In this document: positions 47,199 to 57,141 of the stretch, in pieces
Numbering within the stretch: the first letter of the stretch is position 1
Layout: each line of letters opens with the position of its first letter
NCBI GenBank assembly: GCA_032821775.1
Contig: JAVLRN010000006.1
Span: forward strand, 2,976,001 to 3,040,000
DNA: 64,000 bases
Origin: Sanguinoderma infundibulare
Taxonomy: Eukaryota; Basidiomycota; Agaricomycetes; Polyporales; Polyporaceae
Direction: 5' to 3'
Translations under genes and position numbers: made by a program
Notes under the pieces: generated by a model
What the model saw: the letters and a program-made list of their open reading frames with translations, nothing else
The model's database searches: none
Told to the model about the DNA's origin: nothing

Positions 47199-47860
47199 TC
47201 AGAAGGATATCGCGGCCCTCGGTGCCAAGCCCTTCCCCAAATTGCAGAACTCCGCCATATGGCGGCCGAGAATGCGGGCATCCTGATATGTCTTCTCGAT
47301 CCCGAGGTACGCCCGGGTATCCTCACTATACGCGCGGATACAGCCATGTACACAGTAACTAGCATTGGAGGACTCACTTGACTTTGTGATCCAGTCTGCG
47401 AAGGAGCTGGATGGACGCGTCCTCGTCCTCACCCTCGTCCTCGTCCTTCCATCCTCCGCCCCGCCCTCGGCCTCACCCTCACCCTCACCCTCACCCTCAT
47501 CCTGCCCATCCTCCGCCTTGCGCTCACCATGTCCCGCGACATTTGGGGCATTCCCGTCCACCTCCCCTTCGTCGCTAGAGTCCAGAGGCGGGATAATCGA
47601 GGGCTTACTTTGAGGAGGCTTCGACGCAGCCTTCGGCCCCCTGTTGGAGGCAGCAACTTTCTTCATTGTCGTCGATGCTTTATTGGGCGTGCTGGGCATT
47701 ATTTTGGTCGCGGTCGGTGTTTTCTTGGCCGGGGTTGCTGCCGCCTTCTTGGGTGCAGGTTGGGAGTTCGAGGCTGGGGTTTGCGGGCCTCGTCGGGTTA
47801 GTGGGAGTCGCCGCGCGAGCCCTCGTCTGAGTGAGGCCGTTTCTGGTGGACATGTTGGAC
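47199..47860 (-). pseudogene. Hypothetical basic/acidic low-complexity gene, probably broken
   Basis: From 47860 one frame reads MSTRNGLTQTRARAATPTNP; a second frame, one base off, continues QPAPKKAAATPAKKTPTATK and MPSTPNKASTTMKKVAASNR, then SKPSIIPPLDSSDEGEVDGN, an acidic GEGEGE repeat, and SSSFADWITKS. A last piece has EDTRAYLGIEKTYQDARILG and RHMAEFCNLG. The switch of frame near 47770 suggests a frameshift or an unseen intron. The family is not recognised. It may be the 5' part of a gene into which the MOCOS-like relic was joined, as both lie on the minus strand. Confidence 0.4.
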
Positions 47861-48448
47861 GGGGCTGCGAGATCGAGGATGCAAGAGGTCAAGAAGCAAC
47901 TCTGAAATTGATGAGGAGCGCGGGGGTCGTTTATGGGAAGTCAGGGGCGCATGTCATTGGGGAGAATGCTTCCGCGCGTATGGGGGGGAGATGCCAGATT
48001 GCAAGGACGGATTGGTGTTGGTCGCCGTTTGGTACCCCAGACCAAAGACCAATGCTAACCCTAACCCAGAGGCGCCCATGGCCAAACAAACACAACGGGC
48101 GCTTACAGAGCGACCAAACGCGAAGGGCGTCGCGAGGTTAACAAGTCCTCCTCCTCCCGCGCACGCTGGACGTTCTCGTGTACATATAGCAAGCAAGTTC
48201 GCATTCGGATTCCATAGGTGATCGTAGAACGTACATGTCATAGCTAGCGCGTAGTATAGTACAAATCAAGAAGACGCTTGGATGCTTTGACTGTCCAGTG
48301 TCCACAAACAGACAGAACAGAAGACAGATGCGCGCAGCGCGACGCCAACGACCGCGGCTCAACTATCGTGGATCCCTTCTTCGTATCACCGCTGGACGTC
48401 ACCACGCAGCGAGAGAGGCACCTGGTCAACACCAGTCCTCCTGCCCGC
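47861..48448. other. Intergenic, no gene seen
   Basis: Between the element-derived relics and the transposase-like gene; no motif recognised. Confidence 0.45.
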
Positions 48449-51400
48449 CTACATCTGCTTAGCGTCGTCCCCTGTCATGAACGTGAACGGCACAAGGGAA
48501 GGCTCCTCCAGACAGTCAATGCGCACGCAGCGCTCACCGTTGTGTGAATCCAGCCTGGCGTCCATCCTCCCGATGTCAAGCTCCAAGCCGTGGAAGAGCC
48601 TGAACAGTGCCTTGGTGGGGCGACCGTCCAGTCCCGGAACAATTATCAACCTCTCCATCACGAGCGCCGCGAACGCGAAGTCCTCCATTGCGAGCGCGCC
48701 GAACACGCCGTTCTCGATGACGAGGCGCTGGTAGAGCCCATGCACGGCCGCCATGAAGGGCCCGACGTTGAACTTCTTGCCGTCCGTGAAATGCCCTCAG
48801 GCTGAGGGTAGGGCGGTGGCTGCTCGATGATCTTGCGGTGTTCCCCATTGATGACGATGCCGTCCACTTCTTGCGTGGACTGCCGCACGCCGTCGCGGCA
48901 GACGTTCCTCGGGTGGTTGTGGGAGCTCTTCTTGTGCTCCGGATACATTAGGGACTTGCAGCAGCCGCAGACGTGCACCTTGCGCTGCGGACAAAGGCTA
49001 TGTAAGTACGCATTCCCCAGGCACTCGCCCGCCAACACTCGAGCGGCACGTACCCCCTTGTTGTTGCCCAGGTTTTTAAGCATGTCGTCGAACTTGGAGC
49101 CGAGAGAGACCGCGTTCGCGGGGCGCTTCCAGAAGTTGGGGTCGCCGGAGCGTGCTGCAGAGTAAATGATCAGCAAAGACTTGGTTTATGAATCCGGAAA
49201 CGCCACGACTTACACTTGAAGTTGTTGTCACGGACGCAACTAAATATCTTTGTCTCCACGCTGGAGAGCTTCTTGAGGATGGTGCTCGGGCTCCTGAGTG
49301 GATAGTCTTGCTTGTCGTGGCATTTGCGCGCGATGATGGCCGCGTTGTACGTGGACGCGGCACAAACATAATGGTATGGTGTCATTCGAAACGTCACCCA
49401 CTTGTGCATCTCGCGTAGCTCCAGGAAGAGGCTGAATTCGGCGTAGGTTGTGTTGTCGGGGAAATCGAGGACACGCGAGTCCACCCCGGTTACAATAGAG
49501 AACAGTTTTTGAGAGCGGGTGAGGCCAGTGATGACGGGTTGCGGGAGGACGGGCTCGTTGGTGGGAGCTGTGGGCGCTGCACGCGGAGCAAAGAAGGTGC
49601 TCACGCGAGGGCCGAGCGCCGCCGCCTGATTGGCCTGTGGGGGAGGCTTGTTGGAGGCCGCTGGCGTCGGCGTCGCCTTGATTCCCCTCGGCTTAGCGGG
49701 CGTGCCGGCGATGTGAAGCCGCGGCTTCTTCTTTGGCAGACGGTCCTCGCTGGTGTTACCCATTGGCGCTGATGGAGGGCCAGCTGAACTCACCGCCGTG
49801 CTCAGTGCTTGCGCTTCTCCATCGCCGTCAGGTCGTGGTGCACACGTAGCGTCACTGTTGGGTCCTACTGCAGTCTGCGTGGGGGCAAGGGACGTGCTGG
49901 TGGAGGACACGCTTGGTTCCGAGGCCTTGGTGATGACGGTGGTGGACGTGGACGCAAACAGCGTGTACGCAGAGATGTCATCGTCGATCGCCTCATACGG
50001 CACGTTGGTGTCCGAGGAGGGGTTGATCCATGGCATGGGCGGGAGCTCCTCGATCTCCTCGATCTCCTCGATCTCTTCATCGTCTGATTCGTCTTGATGA
50101 GGTCGCTTGAGGCTGACCGTCTTGTTCTGCAGCATGACGTTAGTTCCTGCAGAAGGACTGATGTCATAGCCTGAGCTCGTCGACTGAGACTGGATGATGG
50201 GCGGATAGCACAGGTACTTACCTGATCCGAGTCACCCTTGCCCTTCGCGCCTGTGGTTGGGACCTCAGTGCTTGATAGGTCAGGAGGGGTACTGCTGCGC
50301 CGGTGCGGCAAGGTGTGAGCCAACGTCGGGTCGACCCCGATCTCCTCGAGAATGTTGGAGGGGTTGAGCAGGTCGAGTGCCGAGAGATTGAGCTCGTCGT
50401 CCGGTTCGTCCTTGATTGATGCGAATGAATATTGCGCGGCGGTCTCCAGGCTCATCTCGATGAGCCCGAAGTGCTCGCCAGTGTCGGGTGGGTTGAATAC
50501 AGGGACGTGGGTTATGTTTGCGGGGAGAGTTTGCCGTTTCTTGAAGCTGTTGACGAGATCGTTCCAGAGCTTTGCCGATGCATTGACGAGGTGGGTGTGG
50601 TGCGAGCCGTACGTTAGAGCCAGGAACGATGTCGGATCGACGCCGTTCGAGTGTGCAATACACGTGTTGCGCCGGTGAACGTGGTCGTGGCCCAGAGCAA
50701 CCATCATCTCCAGGCCGCTCGGGTAGGAACGCATGAGGTCGTTCCAGCCCTTGTGCGACCCTTCGATACGGCTGCCGTCCATGGCGACGTTGTCCCAAGG
50801 GCGAGTCAAACACCCCTTTCGAACATGCTCCAGCTGGTTTTGATGGGTCTGGCGAGGGTCAGTGAAAGGTATGAGCGAAAAAACCGAACGCAACAGACCT
50901 TCTCAGCCGCCGCGCTCCAAACACCTCCGAAGTCCACCCATTTCCTATATGCCTTCTCCAGACATTCCTCCTGGTCCTCCTTCGACCGGTGGACCGCAGG
51001 ATGCCCATTGATGGCGCGTGATTTGAGGATCGCGTCGACGATGTCGTTTGTGACCACTGCACGATGTGGACTCCTCGTCCCTCCGATAACACAAATTGAG
51101 TACCTGTTGGCAAAAGATCAGCACACACGGACCAAGAGCGAACTCGCCAAGATCTGCGAGAACATCCTCGACGTTCTTGACAAGCACCTCATCGAGAGTG
51201 AGGAGGTGCATGCAACTTGGCGCGGACATCTTTCAGAGCTTCGACACTCACCGCATTGAAAAATGGAAGACGTCGAGGCAAACATCGACTTTCGGGTAGA
51301 CCTCTGAGACCATATTCTTGACGAAGCAGCAGTTGTCGACCGTGAGGACCAGCGGCTGCGCCACTTGCTGAACGTTGTGTCGTTGTCGTATGCCGGACAT

Positions 51401-52883
51401 GAGCTCCCTAGCTTCTTCAAGGGCTTGTGACATGCTCAATCGCTGTGTTGCAGCCTGGGGGTTAGTCTCACAGTCGCGGTTTGAGAGGGCACTGTGAACG
51501 TACCCAGCCCATAGTCAGGCCGCCCTCATTGAGGGTGTTCACGATGCCACCTTTGAGGATCTTGATGTGGGACTTGTTTTTGTCGACGAGAGTGGCCTTG
51601 TAAGCAGAGCGAAAGGTGTTGTCGAGGGAAAGAGCAACCGCTGCGGATGGGCGCCAAAGCTGTCAGCAAACGCACCCATGAGAAGTCACCCACCAGCACC
51701 CACCCGTCTGCGACCTGATGTTCTCCTCCGACTCGTTGATCCTCGTCTTCTGGCAGTACTTCAAATAAATCTCTGTTATTATCTGGTCCGAAATCGACCG
51801 GTTGTCGTATCCGCTCGTTATCTTCCCCACTTTGTCGACGACGGGTTTCGAATAGCGGAACAGCCCCGCCTTCTTCAGGTCCATTTGCAGCGAGGACTGG
51901 TTCATCCGGGCACGGACGTCGGTAAGATATCTGTACTGCTCCCGATGGTACTCCTCTAAATGTAGCTCTGTAATAGGTCCCATTATTTGGATCAAGACGC
52001 AGCACGTGGACAGAAAAGCACTCACGCCGGATGTGCTCCACCAGCCCGGCGGACGTAAGCGAGATGCGTAGCTCTACAATGAGCCGGAAGAGATCAGAAG
52101 AAACCCCAGAACGGCTGAAAAAGATGGGGAGATGTCCTGTGCCCAATGGTAAGTCGCATTCGAGAGATGTGCCGATGATAAATAGTGCCTCTCCCACTGC
52201 ATATAAAAAAGGACTTACTCGGCAGTTCCCAATACTCATAACCTTCCCAGAATTTCGGACTTGTCGTGGAGAAACAATACGCGCCCTCCTCTTTCCCGGA
52301 CGCCTTCTTGGAAAACCTCTGCTCGCAATCTTGGCAGCGCACCTGGATCCCGATCGCCATCTCCTCCCGCATAACACCATGGACTTCTCGGGGCCCAGTG
52401 GCGCTCCACCCGTTGTATTGGACCTTCTTGCCAGTGGCGCCGCAATTTGGGCAGCGTCGGAGCGTCTTGTAGTGGACTTGGTGGATGGTGTACACAGACT
52501 TCAGGTAAGTCTCTTCTGGGACCACGTCTGCTGTCGGGTTTCGGATGCTCTTCTCAAGATATGTTGGCGGGTCAAACTTCGGGCCGTAGAGTGGCCAACG
52601 GGGGTCGAGCGCGACAGTGAGGTCACTGTCGACCGGAGAGCGGGAGGCCTCATAGGTCGCGGTGAGGTAGGCGGCGATGTGCGACGTCCAGGCAAGTTGA
52701 CGCGGATCCTTTGACTGACTTTCACGGCTCTTCTCCCAGGTGTTTGTGCGTCGCTCGACCTCAAATTACGGTGAGTGCTTTCATAAACAATTCTACCCAA
52801 AAAAAACTCACCCCCGTGTTCCATTTCTCTAGGAACTTTCTGCACTTTTCAGAGTCCCATATAGTTGCAGCGCACTGGGCCAT
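48449..52883 (-). CDS. Large transposase-like protein (DUF6729-type zinc ribbon + putative RNase-H core), frameshifted
   Basis: ATG 52883 starts MAQCAATIWDSEKCRKFLEK; the next exon has VALDPRWPLYGPKFDPPTYL and a zinc-ribbon-like region RCPNCGATGKKVQYNGW, GPREVHGV, VRCQDCEQRF (about 52340-52455), resembling DUF6729. Then SDLFRLIVELRISLTSAGLV, YRYLTDVRARMNQSS, VALSLDNTFRSAYKATLVDK, PLVLTVDNCCFVKN and KVDVCLDVFHFSMR; Asp residues in LDNTF, VDNCC and LDVFH suit a DDE/RNase-H fold (inference). The next part has AMDGSRIEGSHKGWNDLMRS and HVHRRNTCIAHSNGV. A long acidic/Pro linker follows, then WVTFRMTPYHYVCAAS, a Cys/His cluster VCGCCKSLMYPEHKKSSHNH with RNVCRDGV, and a C-terminal block FTDGKKFNVGPFMAAVHGLY, PTKALFRLFHGLEL, VRIDCLEE. 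PQPEGI and FTDGKKF are one base out of frame near 48788. There are about ten introns. Probably a domesticated or dying element. Confidence 0.7.
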
Positions 52884-53421
52884 TGCGGTTGAGGGATCAA
52901 ACCCAGTCATGGTGGAGGATATAGTTGCTGCATCGGTGAAGGAACACGTTGGGACGAGGAGCGTCGGGACAGGGGTTCAATTGACGTCGATGTTATATGT
53001 CAGAACTTCCGGTTTAGGGCTCACACCTCGGCACGGTAGCGCAGGGCACATTCGAGCTTGGTTGTGGAGATGTCTCGCCTACTCTGAAACGCGCAAGCTC
53101 AGCAGGACCATGCGCGCATGTACCAGATGTTCGTCGGTGCAATGGGGAGCGCCATCTGCCATCCTTTTCAATCCTCGCAGGTCATTCAACAGAAATTCGA
53201 GTACATACGCCACTCTTGCGCCCCACAGTGCTCATCAGGACATGTATTTCTTCCCAACTATGCATGCAATGTACTCATACATCCGAGTCCGAGCTTCAGC
53301 CTGCCTCCGCGGCGTTCCGGCGTGCATCCCCGACCCAAACTAGACTGACACCAGCATGAAGAAATGAAGGAATGCAGAAAAGGTGATAGGTGCGCATATG
53401 ATACGATGACGATGCAGGGGA
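52884..53421. other. Interval between element gene and paralogue pair
   Basis: No supported gene. If the large gene belongs to a transposon, one terminal repeat could lie here, but I could not find a convincing inverted repeat partner below 48448. Confidence 0.4.
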
Positions 53422-54122
53422 TCAAGCGACAACCAGACGAATGAGAGAGGCGAACAGCACTTGGTTGCCGTTGCCATTGGTAAAGTATTGTATTGTAAAC
53501 GCCGCTTGCACGGCTCTGCCAAACGGCACTTGTGTAAGCCTCACGCCGGCTTCGTTGAACATAGGCAATGAATTTTCGACAGTCTGCAGTGAAACTCTTG
53601 TGCATTAGCCCAGGTACATTGGACAGCGCTACTCGGACGTACTTCTCCAGCCGCAGAGTTTCCAATCCACTGCATTTGCAGTCGGAGAGTGCCATCCAGC
53701 TGACGGAAGAGAAGCCGGGACCAGGCAACTTCGCCGGGGATGTTTTCAATGATGACGGTGATTGCAGACTCAACCCCCTGCCAGGCAGTCTGCGAAATGG
53801 CCTGCGGCCGTGCCTCCAGCCAACAGGATGCAAATGGATCTCCGGGGGAGTCGCCGGAAAGCTGAGCGGCGGCGAGAGGCATGAGATAGCACTGGTCAGG
53901 CGCAATCTGCCCCAGTACCTCAAACACGATGGGAAGTTTGGCAGTTACACCGTGATGGACACTGCCGTGCCAGATGCAGCAGATCCAGAAGGGGTTGTCA
54001 CTGTTGACATAATGGTATCTGGCAAAGCAGGTTGAGTAGTGATAGACAGTGGACGCCAGGACATGTAGTGGGCAGAAGACCCAGTTGTCAGGATTTTCAG
54101 CCAGCGGCGTAGTTGCCTGCAT
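53422..54122 (-). CDS. Unknown protein, paralogue B of a tandem pair
   Basis: Two exons. Exon 1 (ATG 54122) gives MQATTPLAENPDNWVFCPLH, VLASTVYHYSTCFARYHYVN, ICCIWHG, KLPIVFEVLGQIAPDQCYL, SCWLEARPQ and ENIPGEVAWSRLL. Exon 2 gives SLPMFNEAGVRLTQVPFGRA and VQAAFTIQYFTNGNGNQVLF, then ASLIRLVVA with stop TGA at 53422-53424. The order of motifs (CPLHV, CxxC/I, VFxVxGQIxP, CxxxxxxRGxPxASCWxEA, IPGEVxxSRL, PxFxxxG, AAFTIxY, VxFASL) matches the neighbouring gene A. The family is not recognised; about 200 residues, Cys-containing, no signal peptide or membrane helix. Start chosen for similarity with gene A; an ATG at 54166 in another frame was not used. Confidence 0.6.
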
Positions 54123-54493
54123 GGTCGTCGCAGACAGGTTTGGGAAAAGGAGGTTGATAGCCACATACAATTGCTACATTCTGCAGAGACAGGGGCAAGG
54201 TTAGGAAACTCACATAACATTGAAGACGACCGGAAGACGACTCAACACACACATTGTACAGAAGCTCGCCAAACTAAAAATACCAAGAACACTGAATGCG
54301 CACTATCGCGAAATGAAGCGACCAGAACAAATGCCATCTCGAGCATGGGAAAGAGGTTCCTGAATGTTCACCGCCCAATGTCAAGCCATGACAATGCACC
54401 CACTGCCTACGTCCCGACGCTGCAACCAAACCCTGGTTGCGCTGGAGGAACTTGAGGAAGAAGTCAATGAGGATCGGGGCGATCGTGAAGCGA

Positions 54494-55263
54494 CTAGGCC
54501 TTGAGCATTCCCATCAGGGACGCGAAGACGACCTTCGTTCGCCGCGCGCGGCTGTAGTGATACTCAATGGTGAAGGCAGCGTGCATCGGTTGGTGGAATG
54601 GAACCTCGGCGAGGTTCATCGGGGGACAGTGGTTTCCATATTGATCGAACACGGGGAGCGCGGCAGTGGTCTGTGAGAACAGAAAAGATATCAATTAGCA
54701 TGTAGCGGGGCGTGGCGTGCGGACAAGGGACGTACCTCACCGGGTTCTCCCTTCCAGAGCAGCTGAAGGCTCATTGGGCCATCCCCGTCATCATCTGCGG
54801 CAAAGAGACGGGACGTGTTGACTTCGCCAGGGATCGAATCGAGGATCTTCTGGAGGCTCGACCTGTTGGCGCCCCAGTTGATCCTGGAGAGGATGCCGGG
54901 GCATGCTTCCATCCAGCACGAGGCGTATGGAAGACCCCTGGCCTCATCGAGATCGAGGTCATCCCCCCACAAGCCGCGCGTGGTGAGGGTGCAGTTGATT
55001 GGCGAGATTTGACCGACGACGTCGAAGACGACCGGTGTCTTGAAGTCGACGAGGAAAGGAGTGAGGCCGGAGCGTTGGATGCAGCAGACGTGGCACCACT
55101 GCGGCGGCGACTCGTCCCTGTCGCAGGTGGCCCAGCAAAGCGTAAGCGAGAAGATCGTGGTTCCGAAGACATGAAGGGGGCAAAGGACGTTGTTGCCAGC
55201 ATCAGTGTGGACGACACCCAACGGAAGGAGTGTGTCGGACATGTAGGAGGTAATGACGGACAT
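54494..55263 (-). CDS. Unknown protein, paralogue A of a tandem pair
   Basis: Exon 1 (ATG 55263) gives MSVITSYMSDTLLPLGVVHT, NNVLCPLHVFGTTIFSLTLC, PPQWCHVCCIQRSG, TPVVFDVVGQISPINCTLTT, GLPYASCWMEACPGILSRI and DSIPGEVNTSRLFA. Exon 2 gives TAALPVFDQYGNHCPPMNLA and PMHAAFTIEYHYSRARRTKV, VFASLMGMLKA, stop TAG at 54494-54496. Same architecture and intron position as gene B, so the pair arose by tandem duplication. The repeated CPLH, CxxC and ASCW positions suggest a metal- or disulfide-stabilised fold, but that is speculation. Function unknown. Confidence 0.65.
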
Positions 55264-56684
55264 GGTGGTCGAGGACGAAGGAGCGGACACCGGGGGTGCC
55301 CCTAGACGTAGAACACAGAGACTCCACGCGCACTTGTCAGTTTCCTGCACTCCTTCGTTCCTTCGTGTCGCATTTGTCTTGAGTGGCTTCCATGAACATG
55401 ATAATGCCCGTGGTGGCGAGTCGCGTGTATCGGAAGGGTCCTGGGATGCAGCCATGCGGGGTGCAGTTGCTGGATTTGATGGACGCGTAATTGAGACGTC
55501 CGGGAGCCAGCGCGGGACCTGTAGAAACATGTCAGAGGGGACGAGGAAGGAGCGGGAAGTGGACGTACCTCGGTTCGCGGATGGCGAACGTACACAAACA
55601 AGTCCAGGCGTGGGTTGTGGACGCCTGTGTAGCCAACGTCGGGTCCAAAAGAGGTAACCAGGAACGGTCACCGGGGCTTGTTGACAGTGGATCACAGGCG
55701 CCGGGATGTCGTGGACGCCGTGGAAGGCTGCTCGCGGACGAGTTCTGGCAAGCAGGGGGCGGGAGCGCGTCGGGCAGGCAGCCTCGCGCAGCCGAGAGGG
55801 CGGTACGAGGAGGAGTTTGGTAGCGACAGGTCCCGTGCGCGGGCGGTGCCCCTTGGCACCAAATTTGGGGGGCCCTCGGGACGCCCTGGGCCGTTTTCCG
55901 GCCTGCCTGCGGCGGGCCCCACCCTTGTAATGACCAATTTGCCGTATGGGGACAGCCTGGTCATGTGACCGTGTCCACTCGCACACACACGCCCGGCGCT
56001 CTCTTTTACACTCTTGTGCGCCCGGGTCCTAGTACTGTGGGCTATACATGCTGTATTGCTCTGCAATAATTTGCCACACGCCGAGGATAAATTGCATCAC
56101 TTTGCAGCGATTTATGGTATCCGTAGGCACAGCTACATTGCTCTATAATTATTTCTATCACCTGGTGGCAGCATTACAGGGCTCTACAATGATTTATCGT
56201 ATAAGGCGGAACCCTGCAGGATTCCATCGTATCCGACGACTTCCTACAGAGTCCTAGACGGTGGGGCCGGATCCCACAAAATCCTGCATAGCCCCTTATG
56301 TCTAGCAAACCCCTGTAGGCAGGTTGCGCTTTTGCTGATGCGGTAATGGCGAGGGGCCCTCGTCATTGAAACCGAAGACCAAGCATCGCAAGAATGGGCA
56401 ATCGTGAGCCGCATGCTTGGTAGAGAACCATATCGCGTGCACGATATCTATGTCTCCGCGGTTGCGCTTCCTACTGTATCGCTTTTGTATCTCGTGTCAG
56501 TTCTCATATCTTCATTTACATAACACACGTCTAGTGAGAGCCGCCGCGCGACTTCGCCGTCTCACTTCGTGCAGGCGGCAGAATTATCGCATTTGCCACG
56601 TTGTGGGTGATACCGCTCCTCGAGCACGCTGAAAACTTGAGGCGGGGAGAATCACCCCCACTGCACACTCCCGCGGCCGGCCAG
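55264..56684. other. Intergenic with CTGCAG/CTGTAGG-type repeat tract
   Basis: Long open frames on the minus strand (about 55300-55990) lack splice-consistent starts and motifs and are treated as chance in GC-rich DNA. From 56044 to 56330 the sequence is an AT-richer tract of short palindromic motifs similar to 45026-45320. Confidence 0.45.
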
Positions 56685-57141
56685 AGCACGAAGTCGGTTG
56701 TCCATGAGCATAAACACTATGTAACATTGAACGTGGTGGTATGAGGATACGTGCGGTGGTATGCGATGCACATCGATGATCGGAGACTAGTATGGGATCC
56801 ATGATATCTGGTGAACAACTTGAAAGGGGAGCATTATGAACGCTGTAACATTATACATAAGCAGGCAGCCATAGGACGCAATACTAACGGCCGCACGGGA
56901 TGTGAGCGAGTGAAGGGGTCTGGGGTCCGGGGGCGGGAGAACGAACACGATTAATATCGTCTATCCGGGCGTCATGACATGGACATATCCAGCCCGCGTT
57001 GTACTAGGGCGGGTATCGACGCAGGCTGGCCACGGGACACTGTCCGTATTAGGGTATCATCCACATCCACGACCAACCTGGACTCCAGCATGAGACACGA
57101 CGCGTCCGCATGCAACGATGGGGGAAGCGGCTGCGACGGCG
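56685..57141 (+). repeat. Segmental repeat, copy at the vezatin-like gene 3' end
   Basis: Partner of 34277-34660; see that entry for shared blocks. Here it covers the 3' flank of the minus-strand gene and about its last 55 codons, so this is the likely source copy. Confidence 0.8.

Noticed and set aside
47472..47500. CCCTCA tandem repeat as a minisatellite
   Set aside because: It is the antisense of an in-frame Gly-Glu repeat in the low-complexity gene piece, so coding explains it.
48052..48068. Telomere-like CTAACCCTAACCC
   Set aside because: Only two units, inside the window and flanked by ordinary sequence; no array.
48449..52883. KDZ-transposon or CxC-type protein
   Set aside because: I considered this because of the Cys clusters, but saw no KDZ signature or CxC spacing; the zinc-ribbon resembles DUF6729 instead.
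55302..55986. Upstream extension of paralogue A as one long minus-strand frame
   Set aside because: The family-like protein starts at MSVITSY (55263); the upstream part is compositionally odd and absent from paralogue B.
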